A stretch of DNA of 64,000 nucleotides from Leptospira abararensis. Lineage in GTDB: Bacteria; Spirochaetota; Leptospiria; Leptospirales; Leptospiraceae. The DNA lies in assembly GCF_016918735.1 (NCBI RefSeq), contig NZ_JAFFPR010000050.1, positions 1 to 64,000 on the forward strand, given 5' to 3'. The notes beneath the pieces were generated by a model. That model worked only from the letters and a program-made list of their open reading frames with translations, searched no databases and was not told the DNA's origin. Positions within the stretch are counted from its first letter, which is position 1, and every line of letters begins with the position of its first letter. The position numbers were made by a program, and so were the translations under genes. Shown one piece after another: positions 26,612-35,909 of this stretch.

Positions 26612-27832
26612 ATGTCTCTACAACCCAAGACATACGAAGCCCTGTTGAATGATCTAAAACGTTTGGATGAAGAAAACCAAATCTTGAAACAGACTTGTGA
26701 CGATACAGCTTCGAAACATTCGAATCTCATTCATGCTCTCCAATTCACACAGTTTTCCATTGATACAATTTCCGAAGCCATCGTATGGTTAGATGAAGAG
26801 GGAAACTATGTTTTTGTAAATGATGCCGCTTGCAAAAACTACGGGTATACAAAAGAAGAATTACTTTCCATGAAAATGTTCCAAGTAGATCCGCTGTTTA
26901 GTGCGGATCGTTGGAATGCTCATTGGCAAGAAATTTTAGATCGTAAATCCTTCACCATCGAAACAATCAATAAAAGAAAAGATGAGACCCTTGTTCCGAT
27001 AGAAGTTACCGTAAACTTAGTAGAATACGATGGAAAACAATACAATTGCGCCATCATTCGTGATATTACGGAACGAAAACTAGCGGAGGACAAACTGAAA
27101 CAATCGGCAATCCGATTAGCCGAACTCAATGCTACTAAGGATAAATTTTTTTCGATCATCGCCCATGACTTACGTGGCCCCTTAGGAACCCAACGCGAAT
27201 TTACCAAAATCTTAAGTGAAAAAGATTCCCGTTTTTCAGAATCCGAAAGGATACATTACTTAAAGATGTTAGAGGAATCCTCTGATTTGGTTTATTCCTT
27301 ACTGGAAAATCTACTAGACTGGGCTCGTTCTCAGAGTGGAAATATCACCTTCCAACCAATCGTTATTCATTTTTATGATCTTGCACAAAGAGTGATCGGA
27401 CTTTTAAATCTTTCCGCTGACAAAAAGAAAGTGACCATCTCTAATCAAATCCCAAAAAACCAACAGATTTTTGCTGATTTGTTTATGATTGAAACTGTGG
27501 TGCGAAATTTAATTTCCAATGCAATCAAATATAGTAACCCCAACCATGAAGTTGTCATCGGCATAGTTTCGCAAGAAAACCAAACTCATCCGAGTTCCAC
27601 TGTATTCTTTGTTAAAGATGAGGGAGTGGGAATGGAAAAAGGACAAATAGAGAATCTATTTCGATTGGATAAAAAAAAATCAACTCTAGGAACGGGACAA
27701 GAATCTGGAACGGGACTTGGACTCATTCTATGTAAGGAATTTTTGGAAAGACATAATGGATCGGTTTGGGTACAGAGTGAACCTAAAAAAGGTTCCACCT
27801 TCTTTTTTCAATTAGGACAAAACACAATATAA
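26612..27832 (+). CDS. PAS-domain sensor histidine kinase
   Basis: This 406-residue cytoplasmic kinase has an N-terminal coiled coil, a PAS domain with PAC (about residues 45-155: AIVWLDEEGNYVFVNDAACKNYGY...IIRDITERK), a HisKA domain with the phospho-acceptor His185 in FFSIIAHDLRG and an HATPase domain. The N box NLISNAIKYSN and the glycine boxes DEGVGME and GTGLGLILC are intact. No membrane segment is present, so it senses an internal cue, possibly redox or a ligand bound by PAS. No response regulator is adjacent. It is divergent from the propeller/phosphatase operon. Confidence 0.93.
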   Translation: MSLQPKTYEALLNDLKRLDEENQILKQTCDDTASKHSNLIHALQFTQFSIDTISEAIVWLDEEGNYVFVNDAACKNYGYTKEELLSMKMFQVDPLFSADRWNAHWQEILDRKSFTIETINKRKDETLVPIEVTVNLVEYDGKQYNCAIIRDITERKLAEDKLKQSAIRLAELNATKDKFFSIIAHDLRGPLGTQREFTKILSEKDSRFSESERIHYLKMLEESSDLVYSLLENLLDWARSQSGNITFQPIVIHFYDLAQRVIGLLNLSADKKKVTISNQIPKNQQIFADLFMIETVVRNLISNAIKYSNPNHEVVIGIVSQENQTHPSSTVFFVKDEGVGMEKGQIENLFRLDKKKSTLGTGQESGTGLGLILCKEFLERHNGSVWVQSEPKKGSTFFFQLGQNTI

Positions 27833-27919
27833 GATTCCTTTTTTGCTTATCATTCAAAAATTTAAGATCTTTTATAATTTTTTTGGACTCAGTTTTATAA
27901 AAATCGTATATTATAAGGG

Positions 27920-29059
27920 ATGCGAAATTTCAGTAACATAGTTTTCGTTTTTTTCTTTATATTTCTTTTCCCTCTTGCGGCGGAAGATCTAAAACCTGAT
28001 AATGATCCTAACATAAGTAATGCGAAAAAATCTTCTTCCATTTTTGGATCTGGATTAAAAGTACTGGAACTGGCGGGAGAATTTATTCAAACTCCATCAG
28101 CTGGTGGTCCACAATCTGTTTCTAGTATTTTGAATTCTGCGCGCGTTGCCGCAAGTTTTGCAAATTCCGATTCTGCAAATAATTTAAATCCACCGGGAAT
28201 CATAACAGAAAGCGCAGAATCAAGACCTACTTCAACAGTCTCTCCCAGGATTAAATATTCACACCAAATTTCTGAAGATTTTTTTGTCGGCTTAGTTTAT
28301 GCGAAAGGAGAACACTACAACGACACGAGAACCAGTTTTAGTACAAATGGTCTCTATTTGAATGACAAGATTCGTTCAGGGATTAATGAAGTTGGATTTA
28401 AAATTGGAATTGGTCCCTTAAATTACCTAACCAGTACAAGTTCCAATGAATTTAGTTTTTCCTATTCTGAATTGTCTTCCAAAGGACCCTTTCAATCGTT
28501 TCAGTTAAAATTTCCATTTTTAAGGACGGGAGAACAATCTGTAACAGAAGGATATGCTCTTTCCACTGGAACTGTAGAGTTTAGAACCAAGAATTATGGA
28601 ATGAATTTTGGATTTGTCACCTCCATAACAGATTGGCTCAACTTATACATGATAGGTGATCTTACCGTTTTTGCAGGACAATTAAAACTCGCTTCCTATG
28701 GAATCGAAACCGCTTCTACCGGCACACTCAATACAAACAATCAGCTCGTATTTAGTACACCTGTTAATAAAACAGATTTAACTATGTTTCAATCCAAAGA
28801 AGGGTTATCAAGGGGACTCGGTGGGGCAACAGTATCCTTTGAAATGGGACTTGTTTGGAAATTCTTTGATACCTTTGGATTAAAGTATGGAGGTTTCTAC
28901 CAAATGTCTGCTTTTAGTGTTTCTGAAGTGAGTGGATACAATTGGGGGCCCGACAAAAAGCCGGTTGAGCTTAGCTCTGTTCCAAATCTTAATTCTTCCC
29001 AAAGTTCCAAAGAATTTGGATCTTATGGAGTGAATGTTTCCGTTGTAAAAAACTTTTAA
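27920..29059 (+). CDS. Hypothetical outer-membrane beta-barrel-like protein
   Basis: The 379-residue product has a signal peptide (IVFVFFFIFLFPLAA-EDLKP). A low-complexity linker is followed by many alternating beta strands ending in aromatic residues, such as FFVGLVYAKGEHYNDT and NYGMNFGFVTSITDWLNLYM. The C-terminal strand is GSYGVNVSVVKNF, ending in Phe as barrel proteins usually do. It is probably an outer-membrane protein of unknown function. The flanking hairpin at its 3' end lies before the pirin gene. Confidence 0.65.
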   Translation: MRNFSNIVFVFFFIFLFPLAAEDLKPDNDPNISNAKKSSSIFGSGLKVLELAGEFIQTPSAGGPQSVSSILNSARVAASFANSDSANNLNPPGIITESAESRPTSTVSPRIKYSHQISEDFFVGLVYAKGEHYNDTRTSFSTNGLYLNDKIRSGINEVGFKIGIGPLNYLTSTSSNEFSFSYSELSSKGPFQSFQLKFPFLRTGEQSVTEGYALSTGTVEFRTKNYGMNFGFVTSITDWLNLYMIGDLTVFAGQLKLASYGIETASTGTLNTNNQLVFSTPVNKTDLTMFQSKEGLSRGLGGATVSFEMGLVWKFFDTFGLKYGGFYQMSAFSVSEVSGYNWGPDKKPVELSSVPNLNSSQSSKEFGSYGVNVSVVKNF

Positions 29060-29068
29060 TCCTGATTT

Positions 29069-29106
29069 CCTGTCTTATTAATAGAGACTTATCTCTCAAA
29101 GACAGG
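29069..29106 (+). promoter_or_regulatory. RNA hairpin overlapping the pirin ribosome binding site
   Basis: CCTGTCTT (29069-29076) pairs with AAGACAGG (29099-29106), and inside it AGAGA (29083-29087) pairs with TCTCT (29092-29096). The right arm includes the AGG of the AGGA Shine-Dalgarno (29104-29107) for the ATG at 29112. The fold could end the upstream transcript weakly or restrict translation of pirin. Confidence 0.45.
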
Positions 29107-29111
29107 ATTAG

Positions 29112-30128
29112 ATGAAACATAAATCCATACTATACGCCCAAAAACTCGACTTCCAATGGCCGACATTGGATCCTTTTTTGTTTTGTGTCCACCATGAAGA
29201 TTTTTATCCCAAAGGGAACGGAAAGTTTGGCCCCGATGCTTCCTTACAGGGAAGACAAATTGGCCAAGACTTTGCCGGCAAAGATGGATGGAGGATGTAT
29301 CATGGAGAAACCATTCCAGGGTTTCCAGGTCACCCTCACCGTGGATTTGAAACTGTTACTGTAGTCCAAAAAGGACTCATTGATCATGCAGATTCCCAAG
29401 GTGCAGCTGGAAGGTATGGTGATGGAGACGTGCAGTGGATGACAGCAGGGGCTGGAATCCAACATTCAGAAATGTTTCCTTTGGTAAACGAATCAGGGGA
29501 TAACACTTTGGAGCTCTTTCAAATTTGGCTCAATTTACCCGCAAAGAATAAATTCGTGGATCCTCATTTCAAAATGTTTTGGAACGAAGACATTCCTGTA
29601 AAAACGATTACGGATGTAGGTGGCAAAAAGGTAAAAATCAAAACTGTCGCAGGATCATTGTTTGGTGACAAACCACTCGACCCTCCTCCCGATTCTTGGG
29701 CCGGAGATCCTAAAAACGAAGTGGGAATTTATATTTTGGATTTTGATCCAGAAGTCAGTTTTGTGATTCCTGGAAGTGCCAAAGGAAATAATCGGAATCT
29801 TTATTACTTTCGTGGTGAAGGACTTGTGTTAGACGATTTAGTGGTTCCTGGCAAACATATGTACAATCTCGATTCCGAAGTTGCAGTGACATTAAAGAAT
29901 GGATCAGAACCGGCTCGAGTTTTGATTTTAGAAGGAAAACCCATTGCTGAACCTGTGGTACAGTATGGGCCCTTTGTGATGAACAAACAAGAAGAGATTC
30001 AACAAGCGTTTGACGACTATCGCAAAACGCAGTTTGGTGGTTGGCCTTGGGATTCTTATGATCCAGTCCATGTCGGCAAAGGGAGATTTGCTAGGCATGC
30101 TGACGGAAAAGAAGATTTACCCGCTTAA
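29112..30128 (+). CDS. Pirin family protein
   Basis: The 338-residue double-cupin protein carries the N-terminal pirin signature PGFPGHPHRGFETVTVVQKG, with two metal-binding His. The later MTAGAGIQHSEMF (His) and the C-terminal cupin complete it. Bacterial pirins bind iron and act as quercetinases or redox-linked regulators, with no single agreed role. It is somewhat longer than usual (about 290) through a tail of about 40 residues, QAFDDYRKTQFGGWPWD, also seen in other pirins. Its start codon is preceded by AGGATTAG inside a hairpin. Confidence 0.92.
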   Translation: MKHKSILYAQKLDFQWPTLDPFLFCVHHEDFYPKGNGKFGPDASLQGRQIGQDFAGKDGWRMYHGETIPGFPGHPHRGFETVTVVQKGLIDHADSQGAAGRYGDGDVQWMTAGAGIQHSEMFPLVNESGDNTLELFQIWLNLPAKNKFVDPHFKMFWNEDIPVKTITDVGGKKVKIKTVAGSLFGDKPLDPPPDSWAGDPKNEVGIYILDFDPEVSFVIPGSAKGNNRNLYYFRGEGLVLDDLVVPGKHMYNLDSEVAVTLKNGSEPARVLILEGKPIAEPVVQYGPFVMNKQEEIQQAFDDYRKTQFGGWPWDSYDPVHVGKGRFARHADGKEDLPA

Positions 30129-30151
30129 ACGAGTCGGAATTTAGATAAAAC

Positions 30152-30170
30152 GCCTAACGATCTGTTAGGC
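30152..30170 (-). terminator. Terminator overlapping the ilvD stop codon
   Basis: GCCTAAC (30152-30158) and GTTAGGC (30164-30170) form a perfect 7-bp stem with a 5-nt loop, followed on the minus strand by GTTTTATC. The stem contains the last codons and the stop of ilvD, so coding and termination signals share the same bases. Confidence 0.75.
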
Positions 30171-31830
30171 AACCAGTACTCGCATCTTTTACCATCTGGA
30201 TGTACTTCCAAAGATATCCAGAAGTGATCCGATAGGGTGGTTTTTTCCAAGCTGCTCTACGTTTTTCTAATTCTTCTGGCGAGATTTTGAGTTCGAGTTT
30301 GTTGGTACGGGCATCGATCAGAATCGTATCCCCATCTTGAACAAAAGCCAATTCTCCCCCTTCCATCGCTTCTGGCGTGATATGGCCCACGACAAAGCCG
30401 TGACTTCCTCCAGAAAACCTCCCGTCTGTAATGAGTGCCACATTATCCCCAAGGCCTGCTCCTATGATGGCTGAAGTGGGTTTTAACATCTCAGGCATTC
30501 CAGGCCCCCCTTTGGGCCCGACATAACGGATCACAACTACATGACCTGGTTTAACTTTCCCTTCACGAATTCCTGTATTGGCTTCTACTTCGGAATCAAA
30601 ACAGATGGCTTTGCCTTCAAACATTTCGCCTTCATGCCCAGTGATTTTTGCCACTGCTCCTTTTTTGGCGATATTTCCATACAGGACTTGGATATGACCT
30701 TCTTTTTTAATGGGGTTACTAACAGGGCGAAGTAAGTCTTGGTCACTTGGAAGATCAGGAAGTCCTTCCAAGTTTTCTGCGATGGTTTTTCCAGTCACAG
30801 TCAAACAAGATCCATCAATCAAACCTTCACGTAACATAAATTTCATGATGGCTGGGGTTCCGCCAATGGCATGTAAGTCTTCCATCAGGTACTTTCCACT
30901 TGGTTTCATATCCGCAAGGAGTGGGGTCGTATCGGTTACTTTTTGAATTTGTTCTAAGTCGAGAGGGATACCCATAGTTCTTGCAATAGCAATCATATGT
31001 AAGGCTGCGTTTGTGGATCCCCCAAGAATGGTGACCACACGAAGGGCATTTAGAATGGAAGTGGGAGTGATGATATCCGAAGGTTTGATGTCCTTTTCTA
31101 AAAGATTGTACATATACTTTCCAATATTCATACATTCTTTCTTTTTCTCTTCACTGCGTGCCGGAGACGAAGAACTATATGGCAAACTCATTCCCATCAC
31201 TTCGATCGCAGTTGCCATAGTGTTCGCAGTATACATTCCGCCGCAAGCTCCCGGGCCCGGGCAGGAATTTTTAATCACTTCTTTAAAATCATCTTCTGTG
31301 ATTTTGCCGTTAATTTTTTTTCCATATGCTTCAAAAGCAGAAACAATATTTAATTTTTCGCCTTTGTAGTTTCCACCGTTGATGGTTCCACCATATACCA
31401 TGATGGAGGGGCGATTGAGTCTTGCCATGGCCATAATGGCCCCTGGCATATTTTTATCACAACCGGCAGTAAATAAAAGCCCATCATAATAATGAGCACC
31501 GGCAATGGTTTCAATGGAATCAGCAATGATCTCCCGAGAAGGTAAGGAATAACGCATCCCATCATTTCCATTGGTGATCCCATCACTCACACCAATGGTA
31601 TTGAAGAGTAAACCAACCATTTCTTTTGTATCTAAAACACTTTTCTTTTGCAGGGCAGAAAGTGTTGTTAGGTGCATATTACAAGGATTTCCATCAAATC
31701 CTGTACTTCCAATTCCAATGAATGGTTTGTTTAAATCTTCATAGGGAACTCCAGAGCCAATGATCATTGCTTGGGAGGCTGGGAGGGATTCGTCTTGGGT
31801 AAGAGTGCGACTGTATCGATTCAAAGTCAT
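30154..31830 (-). CDS. ilvD: Dihydroxy-acid dehydratase
   Basis: IlvD dehydrates 2,3-dihydroxy-isovalerate and -methylvalerate to the keto acids for valine, isoleucine and leucine. The 558-residue product has normal length. The three Cys that hold the iron-sulfur cluster are in GNPCNMH, TAGCDKN and [28 protein letters not shown] and [21 protein letters not shown] are also characteristic. No other branched-chain gene is in the window. It is convergent with pirin, with a terminator overlapping its stop. Confidence 0.97.
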   Translation of the reverse strand: MTLNRYSRTLTQDESLPASQAMIIGSGVPYEDLNKPFIGIGSTGFDGNPCNMHLTTLSALQKKSVLDTKEMVGLLFNTIGVSDGITNGNDGMRYSLPSREIIADSIETIAGAHYYDGLLFTAGCDKNMPGAIMAMARLNRPSIMVYGGTINGGNYKGEKLNIVSAFEAYGKKINGKITEDDFKEVIKNSCPGPGACGGMYTANTMATAIEVMGMSLPYSSSSPARSEEKKKECMNIGKYMYNLLEKDIKPSDIITPTSILNALRVVTILGGSTNAALHMIAIARTMGIPLDLEQIQKVTDTTPLLADMKPSGKYLMEDLHAIGGTPAIMKFMLREGLIDGSCLTVTGKTIAENLEGLPDLPSDQDLLRPVSNPIKKEGHIQVLYGNIAKKGAVAKITGHEGEMFEGKAICFDSEVEANTGIREGKVKPGHVVVIRYVGPKGGPGMPEMLKPTSAIIGAGLGDNVALITDGRFSGGSHGFVVGHITPEAMEGGELAFVQDGDTILIDARTNKLELKISPEELEKRRAAWKKPPYRITSGYLWKYIQMVKDASTGCLTDR

Positions 31831-31900
31831 AATAGTTCAATTTCCTTTGGATTAAAGACAAAATGTAAGATGGCGAGGTTAAGGAAAGCGGATTTTGAAA

Positions 31901-32557
31901 TTATGGATGAATCATTTCGACAAGAATTTTATTTTCATTATTTCCTTGGGCCAAATCCTTTTCCCAATCTTTAAATTCTAAATTCAAACAACTGTTAGCA
32001 CGATCACGATTGGCCTGAGGTAAAAAGCCATTGGCTGCAATGGATTTAGCAGACTTCGCAATTTTTCCGCGAACAGACTCCAACCATTGGATCTCTGTAA
32101 AATTAGCAAAGCGGCTTCCATTTGCTTCTTGGAATCCTTCTAATTCACAAGTTTCCACAACTCGAAAGGTATATTGTGATTTGAAAGTATCGATATTAGC
32201 AACGGTAGTTGCTTTCGAACTCAATACTCCAGATTGTAAGATCGATTCTTGGCAATCGACAGTTCTCGATTGAATGATCCTAGCTTCATTCAAAATAACA
32301 TTTACTTCCGCCTGGGTTACGATGAGTTGATTTACATTACATACTCCCAAGGGACGACGACTACAAAATTGATTGTTCGAAGTTAAGGAAGTATTTGTTT
32401 TAATGCAGTTTCCTGATTGGCGAACCAAATACAATGTGGTTAAGTACAAGGTTTGTTTATTCTCTTCTTCTTTTTGTGTTTCCTCACCACTCTCAAAACA
32501 AGAGATCAAAAAAAGAATCAAACTGAACCAAAACAAAATCAGGAAAATTTTTTTCAA
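31901..32557 (-). CDS. Cys-rich lipoprotein of the TonB-receptor operon
   Basis: The 218-residue protein starts KKIFLILFWFSLILFLISC, a signal peptide with a clear lipobox. The mature part has seven Cys, including GNCIKTN, QFCSRRPLGVCN, DCQES and CELEG. The start codon is TTG at 32557. GGAGGT stands six bases upstream, and TTGA overlaps the stop of the TonB receptor gene, so translation is coupled. No known domain is visible. As the last gene after the regulator and receptor it may act with the receptor at the outer membrane. Confidence 0.75.
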   Translation of the reverse strand: MKKIFLILFWFSLILFLISCFESGEETQKEEENKQTLYLTTLYLVRQSGNCIKTNTSLTSNNQFCSRRPLGVCNVNQLIVTQAEVNVILNEARIIQSRTVDCQESILQSGVLSSKATTVANIDTFKSQYTFRVVETCELEGFQEANGSRFANFTEIQWLESVRGKIAKSAKSIAANGFLPQANRDRANSCLNLEFKDWEKDLAQGNNENKILVEMIHP

Positions 32558-35214
32558 AATCTTACCTCCATTCCAATATTAATCAGAGGAATGATCGCCA
32601 TTTTTCCGTTAGGTGTTTGGGAAATAATAAAGGGAGAATTAACAGTATCATACGTCGGTGCTGGATTTTGATTTCTTTGGTAATTTTTTGTGTTATCAAA
32701 TTCAAACCCAGCTTGGTTGCGACGACCATAAAAATTCACGAATTCAATGTAGGTATTGATATAACCCCAGGAATAGTTTTCAATTCGGTCAATCCGCAAG
32801 TCAAACTGATGGAAAGGTAAAAACCTGTCGCTGTTATAATTTCCTGAATAGTTTTGAAAGTATAAGTTTAGCCCGAAAGTGGCCGCTTGGTTTGCTCGTG
32901 TAGCGCCTGTAATGGGAGTGTAAGGAGTTCCCGAAAAATAACGAAACCTTCCGCCCACCATCCACTCTGGATTGAATTTATAACCAAATACAATATTTAA
33001 GATATGAGTTCTGTCCAAATCATAAAGTTGTTCTTTGTCATTATTGTAGATTACTTCAAACTGATTATCATCGTAATAATTAATATAGTTGGTTCCAAAT
33101 TTGGATTGGGCGAGTAGTGTTCTGGAATTATTCAGTAAGGTTCTGTTTCTTGTTTCATCACTGTTCATTCGAGATTGGTTATTGATTCGTTTTGTGATGG
33201 AATTGGTGTAAGAGATCCAACCAAAAAGACCAGACTGTTCTCTTGGATCTTTTGTTTTTTTGATAAAAATTTCAATCCCTTCGGAATGCCCATACCCAGC
33301 ATTGGAATAATTGAGATTTTTAGGTGTGATGGGGTTAGCGAGAACTTTGGCTGTTTCATTCACAAAGATCCGCGTGTCATTATTGAGAGCATACGGATCA
33401 ACAATATAAGCATCAGGGACAATGATGTTTTGAAAGATATTTCGAAAACCTTCCACCTTGATTTGCCAATTATTTGCAAACTCTTGGCTCACACCAATGG
33501 AATTGTGTTCGGACCTTTCCATAAAAAGATTGGGATTTCCAGACTTGGCAGACAAAGCTTCCACAGAAACAGGAGCATTGTAATGAATTCCGTGCCCTGC
33601 CATAAATCCTGTTTTTGTCGATTCAAAGAGATATCCACCCGTAATCCGGGGAGCCAAATTTGTTTCATTACTTCCCGAATAATTATCAACCCGCGCACCG
33701 GGTGTTAGGCGGAATCCACCGTATTTAAAAGGAAGTTCTGCATAGGCAGATTTTTCACGGTATCGTATCCGGTCTCCATCAATCACAGATCGGAAAGCCG
33801 CATTGGAATTTAAAAGATCGTTGAATATATTGTAGAATAACCGGTTGTAAGAAGAAATATTTTCTCCTTTTAAAGTAGTCTCTCGAAACCGGCCCTGCAC
33901 CCCTGCTTCTAGTTTGAGATGTTCTTCCCAAAGTTCCCATTCAAAAGCGTTGTGAACGTAAGTAATCGAATCAGCAGTTCTATTCTGTAACCCAAAAATA
34001 TTCTCTGCCGTGAGGGGGTTTGTAAACCTGAGTTCAAAAAATTCATTAAACGATGTGCGAGAGTAAGATAAAGTATTTCGAAAGGTTTTTCCTTTCCAAA
34101 CATAACGAATGGCATCGGTTCGAAACATACGATCAAGGCCTGTTGGAGGGCGCGGGTCTTCCCCTCCCCTTTCCAAATCGGCTTGGGCTTTGGTATAGGC
34201 CTGCCTATCCCTTGTTCCAAAAGTTTGGATGGAAAGCCTGTGTTCCGAATTGATATCCCAAATTAATTTCCATTGGTAGTCATGGTATTCTGCATATTTG
34301 GCATCTTCTGGAATTCCTTGTGGGTATGCTTGTAAGAGAACTAAGTTAGGATAGTTTTTTCGACCGGAACTAACCATCGCAAGTCCAGGCAATACTTTGG
34401 ATTGGTTGTAAACATCAGTTAAAAACAAATTGATATTGATAACTGTTTTGTTTTCATCCACACGATCCGTTCCTTCAATGGCGATGATTCCACCAGTCGC
34501 ATAACCATATTTAGCTGGAAATGCTCCTGTAAATACATCGAAGGATTTGATTAAATTATTATTTAAAACAGAAGATTGGTTACCCAAATGAAAAGGATAA
34601 GGAAGGGGAAATCCATCGAAGTAGTATTGGTTTTGCCTTGTGCCACCCCCGCGAAGGGACAGGTCCCCCCTTTCACTATTGGAATAAGGATTTCCTGTGA
34701 GTAAATTAGTTCCAATGTTTGTAAAGACCGATGGCAAAATTCCCACGGGAGCACCAATCACTACACCTGGAATGGTTTGCAGGGCTTTTAAGGAATCACC
34801 AGACACCCCGGGCAAACGTTTGATTTCTTCTTGGACGAGTCCATACCGCGAAAGTGGAGTTTTATCTCTTTCTCCACTCACTAAAATTCCCGATAAATTG
34901 GATTCTGAAATGGTAACCAAGATGACTTGGCCTTTGAATCGAACTTCTCGAAATATTGATTCGGTTCTGTCGGCAGTAGATACTTTGATTTCATAATATC
35001 CAGGTTCGGGAAATCGAAGTTTGGCGATCCCTTCTTCATTGGAAACCCCACTGGTTTTTCCTTTTTTAGAAATGACGACAGCATTGGTGACTGGTTTTCC
35101 GGTATTTGACTTTACAATTTGAAAAACAACTTCGATATTTCCGTCTGCAAAGCTCGGACTATACCAACCAAAAGAAACGAGAAGTATAAATAAAAAAATT
35201 CTGGTATGTTTCAT
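32554..35214 (-). CDS. TonB-dependent outer-membrane receptor
   Basis: This 886-residue receptor has a signal peptide (SFGWYSPSFA-DGN) and a short carboxypeptidase-regulatory-like beta-sandwich at about residues 27-105. The plug follows with PGVSGDSLKALQTIPGVVI, LSLRGGGTRQNQYYFDGFPLPYPFHLGNQ and AKYGYATGGIIAIE. The rest is a long beta-barrel with extended loops, ending in GMEVRF. The cargo is unknown. The gene starts inside the stop of an upstream TetR gene (ATGA) and ends in the start of a lipoprotein gene. The three form one operon divergent from a nitroreductase. Confidence 0.93.
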   Translation of the reverse strand: MKHTRIFLFILLVSFGWYSPSFADGNIEVVFQIVKSNTGKPVTNAVVISKKGKTSGVSNEEGIAKLRFPEPGYYEIKVSTADRTESIFREVRFKGQVILVTISESNLSGILVSGERDKTPLSRYGLVQEEIKRLPGVSGDSLKALQTIPGVVIGAPVGILPSVFTNIGTNLLTGNPYSNSERGDLSLRGGGTRQNQYYFDGFPLPYPFHLGNQSSVLNNNLIKSFDVFTGAFPAKYGYATGGIIAIEGTDRVDENKTVININLFLTDVYNQSKVLPGLAMVSSGRKNYPNLVLLQAYPQGIPEDAKYAEYHDYQWKLIWDINSEHRLSIQTFGTRDRQAYTKAQADLERGGEDPRPPTGLDRMFRTDAIRYVWKGKTFRNTLSYSRTSFNEFFELRFTNPLTAENIFGLQNRTADSITYVHNAFEWELWEEHLKLEAGVQGRFRETTLKGENISSYNRLFYNIFNDLLNSNAAFRSVIDGDRIRYREKSAYAELPFKYGGFRLTPGARVDNYSGSNETNLAPRITGGYLFESTKTGFMAGHGIHYNAPVSVEALSAKSGNPNLFMERSEHNSIGVSQEFANNWQIKVEGFRNIFQNIIVPDAYIVDPYALNNDTRIFVNETAKVLANPITPKNLNYSNAGYGHSEGIEIFIKKTKDPREQSGLFGWISYTNSITKRINNQSRMNSDETRNRTLLNNSRTLLAQSKFGTNYINYYDDNQFEVIYNNDKEQLYDLDRTHILNIVFGYKFNPEWMVGGRFRYFSGTPYTPITGATRANQAATFGLNLYFQNYSGNYNSDRFLPFHQFDLRIDRIENYSWGYINTYIEFVNFYGRRNQAGFEFDNTKNYQRNQNPAPTYDTVNSPFIISQTPNGKMAIIPLINIGMEVRF

Positions 35215-35792
35215 TTGGGAGATGGGATCAAACTTTCTGCCATCCGATACAATTCGTCCAATGACTTTTTGTCACCAAGCAACCTGTATCCTTGCAAAAC
35301 CCCTTCATAGACAAAGAATAGATGTTTGGCGAGTAAACGACAATCTACTTTAGAATTTAAATGGCCATTTTCTGCAGACTCTTCCAAGTATTCTGCCAAA
35401 CAATTGATGGTATTATTTGCAATTTCTTCAATTGCTTTCAGAATCTCCACCTCTTGTGGTGCAATTTGGGCTCGAAAGTTGGCCATTCCGCAGCCATAGA
35501 GTTGTGATTCCCTTGCTTCCCGGGAAAGGATCCTCACCCAAGCCTTTACAAATTCCAATGGCTTCGGGTTTCGTTTCATTAAGGATTTAAGCAATATTAA
35601 ATTCTCATCCGAATACTGCTGGAGAACTTCTTTACCTAACATTTCCTTTGAAGAAAAATGTTGGTAGAGACTGGCCTTAACTGTTTTTGCTTCCTCTACG
35701 ATTTGATTGAGTCCCGTCTCTGAATAACCTTGTTTCAAAAAAAGATGCCGACTGACTTGGAGGAGGCGTATGCGAGTTGGTTCTTTTTTCAT
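35211..35792 (-). CDS. TetR-family regulator of the receptor operon
   Basis: The 193-residue protein begins MKKEPTRIRLLQVSRHLFLKQGYSETGLNQIVEEAKTVKASLYQHFSSKEML, a TetR helix-turn-helix region at about residues 8-52. The C-terminal ligand domain has ESQLYGCGMANFRAQIA. The start at 35792 is chosen from this homology, because the frame upstream to 35936 crosses the operator region. The divergent nitroreductase promoter carries a perfect palindrome of ACCG-AC-CGGT type, and the gene is fused by ATGA overlap to a TonB receptor. It therefore probably controls both transcripts and itself. Confidence 0.9.
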   Translation of the reverse strand: MKKEPTRIRLLQVSRHLFLKQGYSETGLNQIVEEAKTVKASLYQHFSSKEMLGKEVLQQYSDENLILLKSLMKRNPKPLEFVKAWVRILSREARESQLYGCGMANFRAQIAPQEVEILKAIEEIANNTINCLAEYLEESAENGHLNSKVDCRLLAKHLFFVYEGVLQGYRLLGDKKSLDELYRMAESLIPSPK

Positions 35793-35837
35793 ATACCCCC
35801 AAAAATTACCGATAAACAAAACTAAGCAAGAATTTAT

Positions 35838-35847
35838 ACCAACTGGT
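35838..35847. promoter_or_regulatory. Second, weaker TetR-type half-palindrome
   Basis: ACCAACTGGT repeats the architecture of the main operator (ACCG-AC-CGGT) at 46 bp from the TetR start codon, next to TATAAA on the minus strand. It may be an autoregulatory site. Confidence 0.4.
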
Positions 35848-35868
35848 CTGTCTAAAAAGTTCTTGCCA

Positions 35869-35890
35869 ATACATACCGACCGGTATGTAT
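35869..35890. promoter_or_regulatory. TetR operator-like palindrome before the nitroreductase
   Basis: ATACATACCG (35869-35878) and CGGTATGTAT (35881-35890) are perfect 10-bp inverted repeats around AC. It follows TTGCCA at 35863, which may be the -35 element, and precedes the nitroreductase ATG at 35910. The ACCGACCGGT core is a familiar TetR-family operator form. Confidence 0.75.
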
Positions 35891-35909
35891 GTATTCCAGG
35901 AGAATCCAA

